Origin: Ephemerocybe angulata
Taxonomy: Eukaryota > Basidiomycota > Agaricomycetes > Agaricales > Psathyrellaceae
Assembly (NCBI GenBank): GCA_013368325.1
Contig: JAACJK010000170.1
Span: forward strand, 496,001 to 560,000
Direction: 5' to 3'
Length of the DNA: 64,000 nucleotides
In this document: positions 42,251 to 55,672 of the stretch, one piece after another
How positions within the stretch are numbered: the stretch's first letter is position 1
Layout: every line of letters begins with the position of its first letter
Notes under the pieces: generated by a model
Seen by the model: the letters and a program-made list of their open reading frames with translations, nothing else
Databases searched by the model: none
What the model was told of the DNA's origin: nothing
Made by a program: the position numbers and the translations under genes

Positions 42251-43448
42251 GGACTGGCCAGCGGCCTTGGCGCGCTTGCGGAGCATCTGGGTGGACTTGT
42301 TGCCACGGAGTCCTCCACCCCACTGGCGACGGGTCTCCTCGTACTTGTCGGAGCTGGAACGAACACGTCAGGACGGGCGGCACGAAAGATAAGGGAGGTC
42401 ACGAACAAGTTGGCCTTGGCGGCGGAGATGAGGGTGGCGAGGTCGCGCTGGTCCTCGCTGCGGACGTCCTGGAGGGCGACGACAGCGGCGGACTTCTTGT
42501 GGACGACGGTCCCAAGACGGGCCTTGCCCTTGACGATGACGTAGGGGACACCCATCTTGCGGCAGAGCGCGGGGAGGTAGACGACGAGCTCGATGGGGTC
42601 GACGTCGTGGGCGATGACGACGAGGGACGCCTTCTTGGCCTCGACGAGGGCGACGACGTGGTTCAATCTGTATTTAGCGAACAGCGGCTTCTTGGTGTCC
42701 TTGACCTCCTTGCTCTCGGCGGCGGCGGCGGCGGCAGCCTCGAGACGGGCCTTCTTCTCCTGCTTGCTCTCGGGGCGGTACTTGTTGAGCAGCTTGAAGA
42801 GCTGGGTGGCGGTGTTCTTGTCGAGGGTGTGCGAGAACTGGGCGATGGCGGGGGGAACCTTGAGGCGCTGGTTGAGGATGACCTTCTGGCGCTGCAGGCG
42901 GACGTATTCGGGCCACTTGACGAAGCGCGTCAAGTCACGGACGGGCTGGATGTCCTGGCCTGCGGAATCGTCAGCTTTGCGGGTCAAGGCTATATTATTC
43001 CTAGATTACACACCAATACCGAAGTTCTTGGGCTTGGGCTCGAAGAGAGGGTTCTTCTTGGCCTTGGTGACCTTGCTAGCACCGAAGGGCGCAGCAGCGG
43101 GCTTCTTTCCAGTTCCGGCTTTGGGGGGCTGGTCATTGAGACGAAAGTCAGCAACTCGCTCTTCTCATCGAGAAAAGGTCAACGTTGTACAGCCTTTCGG
43201 AGCTCTAGCGTCGCTGCACAGTGTGCAGCGACCCAGCAGACATGCCTCATCGCTTTGGGTAGAAAGCTCTGCATGTTTGAATGTATAGGATCTTAATAGA
43301 TTCCTGCGCAAATTGTCAGTCGGCGATCTCGACGTTATCCAGATGAAATACGCACCGTCAATCTCGAAACGTTCGTTTTCCTCGAGATACATTCATGCTA
43401 CTGGTCGAGCTCGTCGAGAGGTACGTCGCACCGTCGTAAACTCACCAT
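42041..43448 (-). CDS. RPL8: Ribosomal protein eL8, copy 5, with abnormal C-terminus
   Basis: Exons 43448-43446, 43128-43014, 42959-42407 and 42353-42041 give 327 residues instead of 267. After 'AKAAGQST' the normal last eight residues (TNPALGKL) and stop are gone: the gene is fused at about 42250 to spacer S of unit 4 and the frame continues for 68 foreign residues to TAA at 42041-42043. The unspliced frame 42244-42987 is only a fragment of this. It also carries Gly to Arg in the conserved 'AKYGLNHV' segment (AKYRLNHV) within a cluster of base changes at 42660-42690. It lost its own 3' flank. Either a decaying copy or a variant eL8; I favour decay. Intron 2 has donor gtgtgt and acceptor ccgcag. 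Confidence 0.85.
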
Positions 43449-43451
43449 TTT

Positions 43452-46400
43452 TGTCGATAGTCAGGGCTTTGACGCTGTTCGACGACGATGAGGACGAGGA
43501 AATCTCACCACCAAAGACTTCAGCTCCGATGGGAAATGCCGAAGCAATTCGAACCCCGATGAACGAGGGAATCCAAGCGCTGGCCATCTCGGCTGCTGCA
43601 GCCCTTGCTTCGACGGACGTGTGTTGACAGACAAGACCCTTGAGCAAAGGAGCAGGGGCGGACACACACGCACACACACGAGTCGACGGCGACGATCGAG
43701 CTCAGGCGTCGCGTTGATTCCCACGACGTCGCTCGCGTCTTGCCCACAACCATCACCTGCGCGCCCTGCGATTGCCCGACTCGCAGCCAGACCGTTCCCT
43801 CCACGCGACGTGGCTCTTCAGCAAGACCCTCGATTCGTTCAGCAGTTTGAATGCTCGCGACGCGCTGCAATCGGCCGCGTTGGGCACGATTTTCGATCCA
43901 GAGGGCTCGAGGGACCGCGGCTGAGAGCAATGCATGGCGCATAAGGTCAGTATACTCGATCCAGATAGACTATTAATGTTGAACTAACCTTCAGAATCCA
44001 GGCAAGGTCCGATTCAGCGCAAAAAATCAGTCGACTCTGTCAAACGGCTTCATATCAGCTCACGAACGTATCGGCACCCTTCCACGACGCTCGACTCACC
44101 AAAGACGGCCAATCGAGGCTTCACCGAGCTTGGACGCGGTCCCATTCAAGGTCAGTCCCACTCTCAAATGTAAGAGAAAGCGCTACTCACCAGTTTAAGG
44201 GGTGCGAGCAGGACGATGCTTTCAACACAAAGTCGCGGCGAGATTGCGGGAGGTGAGGAGGCTTTGAGGCTGGGTCTGGCTATAGCGAACAAGGTCAGTC
44301 TATCACGTTCACGTCGATGAAGGGGCCGCACTCACCGTTCTCCAGGGTATCACGGCAACAGGTCGTGCAGCGGACGAGTCGGAATCGGAGAGCACACTGA
44401 CACGACGCGCACAATCAGCACGACGATGTCAGAACAAATTTGCGGCGTACTCACCAGACTACATCGGCAATGACTCTGTGGGGCGCGAAAGCTTGCGAGA
44501 CGAGATGGGAAGGGCCGTGCTGAGGCCGAGGCGGCGGTCTCTGAGCTTGGATGCGGCCCTAACGAGCGCGGCTGCTCGAGGAAAGGTCAGTCGCACTCTC
44601 AAAAGTCGGCACAAGTGTTACTTACCAGTTCAATTGCAGCTAAACCGAGTACGACGCGCACTATCAGCATGACAACCTCAACACAAATTCGCGACTCACC
44701 GATGCGTGGAAAGAGTTCCCGGGTTCTGGCTATCGCAGACAAGGTCAGTCCATCCCGTTCACGTCGATGATGGGCGTACTCACCGTTCCTAGAGTATCGC
44801 GGCAACGGATCTTGCAGCAGACGACGGTACCTCACGACGGCAGCCCACCTGGCACGACGCTTCCAATCAGCACGGCACTCCCAGCACAATTCGCGGCTCA
44901 CGGTTCATCGCCGCGTGAAGAGAATGCGGGTCTGGCCGTAACGGACAAGGTCAGTTCATCACGTTCGCGCCGATGAAGGGAACGTACTCACCGTTCCACA
45001 GGGAATCACTTACCCATCCTAGGGGCCTACTCACCGCGCCGTGAACAATGATACCCCCACCGACAACAACTCACACAGCAGTCGCCGTCGCCATCGACAA
45101 AACATACTGACACGACGCGCATCAGCACGACAGCACAAATTCGCGCAGCCATAGTTGCGTCGAGATTGCGGGAGCGCATTGAGTCTGGCCATAACGAGTA
45201 AAGTCAGTCCTCTAGCTTCGTACCGATGACTGAATCGTGCTTACCGTGACCTCCCAGGCTTCGCACCCTGTGCAGCCAGCGCCGCGTCCCCATCAACTCA
45301 TCGTAGCCAGGACACCGATAGGTTACGGCGCAGGCAGTAGCCTATCCATAGCAGCCAAGGTCAGTCCAATCATGCTCACATCAATGAAGGATCGTACTCA
45401 CCGGTGTACAGAGTACCACGCACTCATCCTCGCGGCCTGCTCACCGTGCAGTGAACGACAATACTCCCACCGGCAACGGCTCACGCGTAGGACCGTCATC
45501 ACCACCATAGACGCCTACAAATCACGACGCACGCAATCAGCAAGACGGCCTATGATCGAAGGAACACTCGACTTACCAGGGGGAATAGTGAGGGAGACGG
45601 ATGGCTATCATACAAAAGGTAAGTTTGTTTCGACGAAATATAGCGGCGTCATACTCACATCTGTACAGCCTCTCTCCTACACTCTCCGGCATACCACAAC
45701 GTCAAGGCATGCGATGAAATTCGCTGTGGTGATAGTGGTGCAACTGAGAACGGCTAGGGAATCTTGGTGAGTCAGTCGGTCTATTGAGAGTTGGGTTGGA
45801 CTTACAATCCTCCAGAACCTTGCCGTGCAAGGGCCGCCACTCTCATATCACCGCCTACCACAGCCCTCGACTTCGACGACGCGATGGTGTGAGGCCAAGC
45901 GAGCCTGAGCCTACGATACGGTATACGAGCGCAAAGGGATAAAGGTCAGTTACGTTGTCACAAGAATAGCAGAGATACTCACATAATATCATGACGTCTA
46001 GGTATGCGACGAGATTGTGCATGGGGCGAGCGGTTGGGATCGACACGACGCGCTGCGAGCAGGCGTGAAATCGATACAGGTGAGTATATGAATCGTTTAG
46101 ACTTTATGTTTGCACTCACCTATGCGTAGCCAACGAGACGGCCGCGCCTGCGTCGACTTGAAAGGATTCCGGGTGGTGGTGGGATGCTGCTGGCCATTTG
46201 GGCTCGTCAAGGTTAGTAGTGGTCCGAATTGTTCCAATGATGTACTCACGATTTGTAGTATTCCATCCCACGTCGACCATACCCCGGCTCTCATCATCCC
46301 GAAACACGAAGCGACCGAGCAACGGCGAAGGGTCCACTGGCCAGAAGACTATCAGGAAATGAGAACAGGAGGTAATTCTGTACTCACTTTGTGTATCTGG

Positions 46401-46466
46401 GCTTTCGATCCTGGCGGAGTACCTGGTGAAGCAAGGCGAAAGGTAAGGTTAGTGTGATCGTGTCGT
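43452..46466 (+). other. Locus A, copy 5
   Basis: Full series of short introns, with sequence diverged from copies 1-2 in the first half and closer in the exon group 45100-45620. The 3' exons keep the copy 1 frame despite many changes: 'VCDEIVHGASGWDRHDAL', 'GGGGMLLAIWARQ', then 'FHPTSTIPRLSSSRNTKR' with 'GQKTIRK' and a stop. Because base changes here are numerous but the frame is held, this copy is the best support for a protein-coding 3' end. Confidence 0.45.
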
Positions 46467-46799
46467 AGTGTATAAACCATGTACATACCTTGCTGAATGA
46501 CACTATCTTTGTATTGAAATGGATTGTATAGATATGTCAGTGAGCGTGAGTCGAGAAACGAAGTCAGGACTTACGAAAATGAAAGGTTTTGCAGAACGGC
46601 GTGCCGTTGACCGAAAGCAGACCCACGGGCTTGAACGACGTCGAGCACATCGACGCCGTTGGCAGAGGTAGTCCAAGGGAGAGTGGAATAGCAGCAGAAA
46701 GCGACTAAAGGGTCGCTCAGACAAGTGGTCTGAGCAGACAAGCGAGGTAGAGTGAAGAGGGAGGGAGGCAACTCGCTGAGGAGATGGGGAACTCAGCAT
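46300..46799 (-). other. Candidate gene B, copy 5
   Basis: The ATG is present (cagcat on the plus strand at 46794-46799) and exon 1 is open to a gtaagt donor. The middle exon is shortened by a deletion next to the gttgta region, and the last exon would read '(V)LRQDRKPRYTK' then stop. The inverted repeat has one spacer change. Confidence 0.28.
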
Positions 46800-47800
46800 C
46801 GCACCCTCCCACTCTTATACACTCCCAGCCCATGCATCGAAGATCTGGCCAAGAACTCTACCGTACACCCATGCCGACACGTATCCCTCCAAGACCCAAT
46901 GTTAAAATTAGAACCGGACATCGGGAATGCGTCCAACGCGATATGCGCGCTATTCCACCCTCTGCCGTGTATCCGCACCAATACCAAGCACGAAGATTTC
47001 GTTGTTCGGTCTGAGGCGACAGCGGGCGGTCATTTCGGGTGTCTGATGGGGCCTAAGCGAGCCAAGGCAACCGGGTTACGTGCGTGAAAGTGCGATTAGA
47101 ATGCATTTACGGTTGAACGGGGATGAGGAGGAGAGGGTATGCGATGGGAATGTTTGAATAGAATTGAGTCGGAGGAGGGGGTTGGGATGACTTTGCTGTG
47201 TACTCAGGGGTACTATGGGTATGATATGTATCTACTTTGGCTTTATATGTGGAGGTATTCTGTGCTAATCGTCGTGTCTCGTCCCGACCCGCGCTTCTGC
47301 GCGTGCAACTCAAAGTGCTGCGAGGTTTCCGAGAAACGCATCTGACGTCTCCCAAGTCTCTCAGGGGTAGTCTCAATATACTCACCTACTTACCGAAGTA
47401 CCAAGAAAAGCACTTAGACCTCAGAAATAGCTGCATTCGCATTCATTTGCATCCATCTCCATCTTCCGTACCTCCCAATCCCGCCGCACCCATTCTCTCA
47501 TGCTCACACTCGGATCCGAAGGCAGTGGCTCTCTTGGCGGCATCAGTACGTATGATACGTCAAAGTGAGTGACCTCACATGTCTCTATCGACAGGGAAAC
47601 GAGTCTAAAGGCGAAATTGTGTTGAAGGGTGTGGGGAGGGCATACTCCCGAGATCTCAGTTCCCCGGGTCTATTTCAACCTTGTTTCCCAAGGGTAAGGC
47701 CATTTCATGCTACATACCCTACCTACTGCCGATATTAGTGATATCCCACTCACTGAAAGGTTTGGATTAGAGCAGAAAGCGCGTCGATTGAAGGGCGCCA
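46800..47800. other. Spacer S, copy 5
   Basis: Homologous to the other spacers. The portion 47100-47580 is nearly the same as 33540-34010 in unit 3. No gene assigned. Confidence 0.4.
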
Positions 47801-50450
47801 ATTTAGGCGCCCGATGACGCGCATTGGAATTTCAACTCATCGCGACCGATTTTGACCGCGATCTGGCCTGGACTCCGCAGATGAGGCTCCCGAGCATCAC
47901 TAAACACCACAAAAGCCGCCCAAGGGGATGGTATGAACGCGTATTGAGTGCCGGAACGTGTGGTTCCGTTGTCTCAAGGTTCTCGTGAGGGGTTGACTTA
48001 TTTTATCAATTTCTCATTGCCGCGCGAACCGCACGACATCTCAAACGAAGTCTCACTACCACGAGGAGTGCATAACTGTAATGCGAGGCGAAATCGAGGA
48101 GGAGAGTATCCTCAGGGATCCGGTGTGAAAACCCCGCATCCCCCTTGATCCCCAAATGCGCGCGCAGCGCGCTAGCCGACTGCGCGCGCTAGCCGAGCCC
48201 CGGGTGCTCGTCGAACTGGTCCTTGAGGGCATAACGAGCTGCTATGTATCATACGGCATTCAACAAAATTTACGGGAGACTTCGTTACGAGTACATTCAG
48301 GGCGCGGAAGGTGGCGCAATGGCGGACGGCCGCGCCTCGCTTCTATCCCTGCGAGTCTCGTTACCGCCGAGACCGTTTTCGTAACCATAATTTAACCGAG
48401 CGGGTGGGCTGGAGTTGCGATACGTGACGCCCTGCCGTGTGTCTTGAGGGCAGCGCGATGTATTTTACGATTTTCGGAGCTCCGGGAAACGGGTCTGTCA
48501 TGATTTTGAGGTCTGGAATACTGACGAAAAGGCGGGAGTAAACACACCGAGTCTCAACCCCAATCCCACGTATTCTGTTCCCTTCTCGCAATTCCGTTGG
48601 CCCTGTTACGGTAAAGTCAAATATTAGTGAGTGATCGGGGCGGAGCTGGGAAGACTCTGACGTACGGTTTCTATTGCCGAGTCTCGTTACCGCCGACACC
48701 GTTTCCGTAACCCTGATTCAACCGAGTTGGTGGGGATGAGCTGTGAGAATACGCAAAGCCCTGCTGTGTGTCTTGAGGATAGCGCGATGGGTTTTGCAAT
48801 TTTCGGAGTTCCGGGAATCGTGCCTGTTGTGATTTTTGAGGCCTGGGATAGTGACGAAAAGGCGGGAGCAAACGTACCGAGTGTCAACCCCAATCCCACG
48901 CATTCTGTCCTCCTCTCGCAATTCGGGGGGCCCTGTTACGGTAAAATCAATTGTTAGTGAGCGATCGGGGCGGAGCTGGGAAGACTCTGACGTACGGTTT
49001 CTAGTGCCGGCAGGCTGAAGGACGGTGGGATGGATTTTTGGATTTTTGGAGGTCCGGGAAATGGGTCTGCGGTGCATACTAAGGCTTAGATTAGGGACGG
49101 GGAGACGGGAATAGACGTACCAAGACTTACCTCAATAATCCCTCACAATTCTGAGTCCCTTTGTCACTGCAGCAAAGTCAATTAGTGAGTGATCGACACG
49201 GAGCCGAGAAGACTGTGACATACCGTGTCTGCCGACGGGCTGATCAAGGGCTGATCGGCGCATGCATGGGAGTCGTCAGTAATGAGAGTTGCGAGATGGA
49301 CGTAATTCTTACCAGTGGTCGGTTGATGGCGATGGGCACGAACCCGAGAGCACTGACTGGATACTTCAGTGTCGAGAATGCGTCGAGATGATACGGCACC
49401 GCCAATCTCACCTGTATGTCCATGCGCGTGGGTTGCGAAAATCCGTTTTCGAGCGTCCGGCGGTCGAGGTTGAAGGATGGGTCCATGGCACTTGTGGACG
49501 AGGCTGAGTGTGACGACGTATGCTTCTGTGCTCAGGATGCTGGGCTATGGTGGTGGAGTATAGGTACTGCTTTTGCAGAGGATATGGGCTAGCTACTCAC
49601 CGTGTGGCTATGGCTTCCGCAAGGTGTGGATGTGTGCTGTCAGAATGTGCCTGATTTCCTGGTCAGTGTGCGATAGGGAGAAGGTAATAGACACTCACCG
49701 GTCGCCGAATTCTTGCATCCCAAACATAGCATGTCGTTGAAAGCCTGCCCGGTGACACGTCAGAAACACAACACAACAGAGGTCAGCATTGGAGTCTACC
49801 TCGAGCCACGCTGGCGAAGTCCTTTGAGCCGCTGTCTTGGAATCATTTAGCTGAGTGACGTGCCATCGTGAAAGCGTGCTCACCTTTTTCGTTGCGCCGC
49901 AGACTCGATATCGAGGTCCGGCGAGCGTGAATCAAGGGATGGGCAGACGTGCCATTGGGCTCAGTTTGGGTGCGATTCGCGAGGGGATAGGTCAACGAGT
50001 GTTGCGAAGCGTGTCGACGTGGTTAGAAGGGACGTGTCAGCAGTGAAGAAAGACACACACACGGCATGGGCCACGAATAATGCGGTGCGAGTGTCCGAGT
50101 CCAGAATTCGTTGAGCCGAATTATCAAGTCCGTTAGCCGAGATTGTGTGCGCCCGTTGATTGACTCGGGAGCAACGCGACGACCGCCGTGGATGAATGAC
50201 AAGTAATTGCATTGCCTCGAGACAATTCGAGGTGTATATACGCGGTCTAAATACATACCTCGCCAAGTTGGATGAGTGACGAGAGGGAACGAAAGGACGA
50301 TACCGAGGGCGGAGGAGCAGAAACGGTCGGAAATATCATGTACGTACCTGACAGCCGGCATGTCCGGTTGCCAGCGTGGCCGCCAAGAGGCAGCAGCTCT
50401 ATATAAGCCAGCGTGCTTTCGTGCCGGCTCCCCCAACGAAGGGTATTCAC
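47801..50450 (-). other. Locus C, copy 5
   Basis: Minus-strand modular locus. The 'cccggaaac' exon module appears three times in tandem (about 48480, 48815 and 49060), one more than in unit 1 at the same place, and a GC-rich motif is locally doubled at 48158-48197 (gcgcgctagccg). From about 49010 to 50190 it is close to unit 2, except for a deletion of about 140 bases at 49315 and an 11-base duplication (gggctgatcaa type) near 49245. No consistent frame. Confidence 0.4.
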
Positions 50451-50683
50451 CCCAAGTTATGCCCGGCCATGCTCTGCATCTCCTTCAACAGAGAGATGTA
50501 CTCATGGTCGCGGGATGGTTACCCCAGTCTGAAAAGCCTGAATGTATTAGATAGAGAAAATAAGTTAGCTGTTTTTTCGTCTTTTTAGCCCCAAATAGAC
50601 ATTTTCTACCCATAAAAAGCAATTCCTGACGAACGTCGCATCACAGCGAGCAAACCATCACAGCGATCAGGCGAGCATCACGG

Positions 50684-51310
50684 CACGACCACTGGGCTGA
50701 CCTCCGTTTGTTCTTGATACGGACGCTGTGCTTTGGAAAAGCTGGATGCTCCAACGTCGTAAAGGTGCTCTCCGACAGGGCGTTCAGGTCCTCCTTCGGC
50801 GTGAAGAGACCAGAATCATAACGGCCCTCTATGGGACTCCGAATCAGTCACGTCACGGTCCAGGTAAGTCAACGCACCAGATAGAACAGACTGGTCTACA
50901 TCCCAAGCAAGGCACAATCCAGCCAGACAGAGAGCGCTTGCTGCTAAATGTACAACCTTCATCGTGGTGGGAGTTGGCAAGAAAGAACCACTGCTGCGCA
51001 TGATATATGTTTTCTGCCTCCGTTGCATCCGTTTCCGCGACACCCGCTATGAGGCCTTCTTGCTTCGACGCATGATCTGAGCCTTTCTACCTCTTTGCCG
51101 GCTGCACCCACCTCAAGAGGGCGAAGAGAAGCGTACCTGAGCAGGAACAAGAGCGTGCGCTGGGTCGTGACAGGAGCAAGAGTACGGGAGCAGGCGGCAA
51201 CAATCCTCAATCGTTCTCAAAGCTCAGATAAGTATGTCGGGGTGACTGACACTCTGCCCCAGGACCACCAAAGAATAAGTGCGAAACATGCACACGGTTG
51301 AGCACAAATG
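50684..51310 (-). pseudogene. 5' fragment of the serine carboxypeptidase gene
   Basis: Next to RPL8 copy 6 lies a copy of the carboxypeptidase promoter side, exon 1 (ATG 50962-50960, signal peptide 'MKVVHLAASALCLAGL') and part of exon 2. It is then cut at about 50709 and joined to a piece of intron 3 ('cgaccactgggctgacctcc', matching 11022-11041). Roughly 180 bases corresponding to 11048-11229 are missing, and everything further downstream in the gene is absent. Scattered substitutions separate it from the intact gene at 9458-11480. It is not functional, but it shows that the carboxypeptidase 5' end was once part of the repeated segment. Confidence 0.85.
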
Positions 51311-51382
51311 CCAGGTGCATAAATCTCCCCTAAGACTAGTACAGCGGTGACTATCGACATTTTGTTGGCATCCCCCGACCAC

Positions 51383-52607
51383 CTAGAGCTTGCCGAGAGC
51401 AGGGTTGGTGGTGGACTGGCCAGCGGCCTTGGCGCGCTTGCGGAGCATCTGGGTGGACTTGTTGCCACGGAGTCCTCCACCCCACTGGCGACGGGTCTCC
51501 TCGTACTTGTCGGAGCTAGAACGAACGCGTCAGGACGGGCATCACGAAATAAACGGAAGGTACGAACAAGTTGGCCTTGGCGGCGGAGATGAGGGTGGCG
51601 AGGTCGCGCTGGTCCTCGCTGCGGACGTCCTGGAGGGCGACGACAGCGGCGGACTTCTTGTGGACGACGGTCCCAAGACGGGCCTTGCCCTTGACGATGA
51701 CGTAGGGAACACCCATCTTGCGGCAGAGCGCGGGGAGGTAGACGACGAGCTCGATGGGGTCGACGTCGTGGGCGATCACGACGAGGGACGCCTTCTTGGC
51801 CTCGACGAGGGCGACGACGTGGTTCAGCCCGTACTTGGCGAAGAGGGGCTTCTTGGTGTCCTTGACCTCCTTGCTCTCGGCGGCGGCGGCGGCGGCAGCC
51901 TCGAGACGGGCCTTCTTCTCCTGCTTGCTCTCAGGGCGGTACTTGTTGAGGAGCTTGAAGAGCTGGGTGGCGGTGTTCTTGTCGAGGGTGTGCGAGAACT
52001 GGGCGATGGCGGGGGGAACCTTGAGGCGCTGGTTGAGGATGACCTTCTGGCGCTGGAGGCGGACGTATTCGGGCCACTTGACGAAGCGGGTCAAGTCACG
52101 GACGGGCTGGATGTCCTGGCCTGCGGAATCGTCAGCGTTGCGGGTCAAAACTATGGCATTCCTAGATTCGTACCGATACCGAAGTTCTTGGGCTTGGGCT
52201 CGAAGAGCGGGTTCTTCTTGGCCTTGGTGACCTTGCTGGCACCGAAGGGCGCAGCAGCGGGCTTCTTTCCAGTTCCGGCTTTGGGGGGCTGGTCATTGAG
52301 ACGAAAGTCAGCAACTCGCTCTTCTCATCGAGAAAAGGTCAACGTTGTACAGCCTTTCGGAGCTCTAGCGTCGCTGCACAATGCACAGCGACCCAGCAGA
52401 TATGCTTCATCGCTTTGGGTAGAAAGCTCTGCATGTTAATGAATGCTTCAGGATCTTAATAGATTCCTGCGCAAATTGTCAGTCAATCTCAACGTTATCC
52501 AGATGAAATACGCACCGTCAATCTCGAAACGTTCATTTCTTCGAGATGCATTCATGCTACTGGTAGAGCTCGTCCAAACGTACGTCGCGCCGTCGCAAAC
52601 TCACCAT
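51383..52607 (-). CDS. RPL8: Ribosomal protein eL8, copy 6
   Basis: Exons 52607-52605, 52288-52174, 52120-51568 and 51515-51383; 267 residues, 'SKEVKDT' variant, intact 'AKYGLNHV'. Intron 2 resembles that of copy 5 (acceptor ccgcag after ggaatcgtcagc) and differs from copies 1-4. The 3' flank resembles copy 1 because both sit beside carboxypeptidase sequence. The intron 1 hairpin keeps only its outer stem. It should be functional if transcribed. Confidence 0.95.
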
Positions 52608-52610
52608 TTT

Positions 52611-55600
52611 TGTCGATAGTCTTGACGCTGTTCGACGACGATGAGGACGAGGAAATCTCACCACCAGAGACTTCAGCTCCGATGGGAAATGCCGAACCAA
52701 TTCGAACCCCGATGAATCAGGGAATGCAAGCGCTGGCCATCTCGGCTGCTGCAACCGTTGCCTCGACGGTCGTGTGTGGACAGACGGACCCTTGAGCAAA
52801 GGAGCTGCAGCGGACACACACGCACACACACACACGAGTCGATGGCGACGATCGAGCTCAGGCGTCGCGTTGATTCCCACGACGTCGCTCGCGTCTTGCC
52901 CTCAACCATCACCTGCGCGCCCTGCGATTGCCCGACTCACAGCCAGACCGTTCCCTCCACGCGACGTGGCTCTTCAGCAAGAGGCTCGATTCGTTCAGCA
53001 TTTTGGAGTGTCCGCGACGCGCTGCAATCGGCCGCATAAGGCGCGATTTCGTTTTCCAGGGCTTGAGGTAACGCTGCTGAGAGCTATACCCGGCGCATAA
53101 AGTCAGTATACTTGTTTCTGATAGGCTATTAATGTTGAACTCACCGTCGTAATCTAGGCTAGGTCCGATTCAGCGCAACATTTCAGTCAACTCTGTCAAA
53201 CGGCTTCATATCAGCTCACGAACGTTTCCCCAACGGCACAACAATCGACGCTCGACTCACCAAAGACGATCCGAGATGAACAAGACCAGCAGCTTCGCAA
53301 GCAAGGTCAGTCCACTTCACCTCAGGGAATAGACCGTACTCACTGTTCTCTAGATCATCACGGGCAACATAACGAACACACTACGCGACGCGCACAATCA
53401 GCACGATGATCCCAGAACCAAATCGTGGCTCACGACTCACCGCTGCGATTGCGAGGTCTGGAAACAACGGACAAGGTCAGTCCAACACGTTCGCGTCAAC
53501 AAAAGGACCGTACTCACCTGTATACGTCTGCAGGGCACGACGATCGACGATTTACGCCCGGCAATGACTCGGTGGGGCGCGACGGCTTGCGGGAAGAGAT
53601 GGGAAGGGCCGTGCTGAGGCCTAACGAGCGCGGCTGCTCGAGGAAAGGTCAGTCGCACTCTCAAAAGTCAGAGCAAGTAATACTTACCTGTTCAAATATG
53701 CGGCAAATCCAGTAAGACGCCAGCACGACTTCAGCACGACGTTGCCGATGCGTGGCAAGAGGTGCGAGGGCTCTTCTGGCCATCGCAGACAAGGTCAGTG
53801 CATCACGTTCACGTCAATGGATGACCCGTACTCACCATTCTACAGAGCTGAACGACGATACCTCACGTTGACATCGCCAGAGCGCACTGACAGGACGCGC
53901 CGAATCAGCACAACTATCACAAATTCGCGGCGCACAACTCACACCAGCGCGACGAGATTGTGAGGGGCGAGGGGCGCTATAACAGGTAAAGTCAGTCCCC
54001 TAGCTTCACAACGATGGGTGAAGCGTACTCACTACGCGTCCTATCGCATCCTGTAGCGACATGACAACACCTCCCCACAACGGCTCGCGCAGGTGCCGGA
54101 ATCGGACGCAACGAGGCGACGTATTCAACCCCGATGCACGCCGTCTCCGAGTGCGAGGCCCGTTGTCACCACCATGGCGCCTGGAAAGTACGACGCGCGC
54201 AATCAGCAAGCCGACCTATCATTGAAGGAACATAAACATCCGACTTACCAGTGCGACTAGCGAGGGCGACGGGTGACTGTGGCACAAAAGGTAAGCTTGT
54301 TTCAACGAAACGTAGCGGCGCCGTACTCACTTTTGTATAGACACACGCACACTTTCCGGCATATCACAACGTCAAGCCATGCGATGGAGTTCGGTGTGGT
54401 GGTGTTGGTGCGACTGAGAACGGCTACGGAATGTCGGTGAGTCAGTCGATCTGTTGAGAGTGGACTGGACTTACAATCATTCAGAACCTTGCCGTGCAAG
54501 CGCCGCTGCTCTCATTACGCCGTCCACCACAGCCCTCGACTTCGACGATGCGACATGGTGTGAGGCCAAGCGACCCCGAGCGTAGGATACGGGTGTACTG
54601 ACAAAGGGATAAAGGTCCGTTACGTTGTCACAAGAATATCAGAAATACTCACATTTCATCACGCCGTCTAGATATCCGACAACCGCTCCATGGACTTCCA
54701 TAGCAGGCCCCTCAGCATCCAACATTTCGCGATCGCCACGATACCCTGCGCACAAGCTCGGCCGCCTCGTCACCACTCCACGGCATCTAAGCATGCGAAG
54801 GAACACCACAGGGGACAAGGCACGGCATGATTCGTACTATTGGTTGAGCTGTAGAGGTCCGGTGAGTGCGTGGCATTGACAGGGAGGTCGAAAGCGTACT
54901 CACAGTCACCCAGAATGCCCATACCCATGCCAACGTCCTTTCGCCGCCTACGGCACTTCAACAACAAGTCGCTTGCCACCGAAGATTCCGCGAGCGACAC
55001 GGCGCCCTGTGCGCAGGCTGAACTCAAGGACAAAGGTCAGTACATCATCTACAAGGGTATCACGATTCCGAAAACTCACGTTTAGGTCTCATAGCCGGCT
55101 CGTTTTCAACGATCCGCGCAACGCGTCCGCGCTGTGAATAGCGTAGGTCAGTAATATCTCATGAATGAAATCGTAACGACCCACTTACAATCCACAGGTT
55201 CTCCTTGGTCACCCAGCCGAGGCTGGACATCGGTGGGGTCGACGATACGCTGTGAGCATGCGAAAAGTGATTTAGGTCAGTATATGGTTATGGCTTTATG
55301 TTGGCTTTATGTGGTACTCACATGCGTGGCTAACGAAAGGTTGCGCCTGCGTCGGTGTTGAGGGATTTCGGGGTGGTGGTGGTGTGCTGCTGGCTTTTTC
55401 GGCTCGATAAGGTCAGTGACTTCGGTCGTACGAATTGTTGCAATGATGTACTCACGATTTTTAGTTCCATCCCACATCGACTATCCCCCGTCTCTCACCA
55501 TCCCGCAAGGTCAAACGCGAAGCGGCCGAGGAACGGCCAAGGTTCTCCTGGCCGAAATACTGTCAGCGAATGAGAACGGTATGTACTCACTTTGTGTATA

Positions 55601-55672
55601 CGGGTCTTCGATCCTGGCAGAGTATCTAGAGTATCTAGTGAATCAAGGCGAAAGGTAAGGTTAGTATGATCT
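52611..55672 (+). other. Locus A, copy 6 (most decayed at the 3' end)
   Basis: The short-intron series is recognisable throughout, with longer (ca)n near 52818 and some modules missing. In the last exons the frame seen in other copies is broken: the exon with WWDR in copy 1 ends in a stop here, the next acceptor (tgcgtag in copy 1) is gtggcta, and 'GGGGVLLAFSAR' runs into a stop. 'FHPTSTIPRLSPSRKVKRE' is still legible. One internal exon ('SIAGPSASNISRSPRYPAHK' region, 54660-54860) has no clear counterpart in copy 1. Confidence 0.4.
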
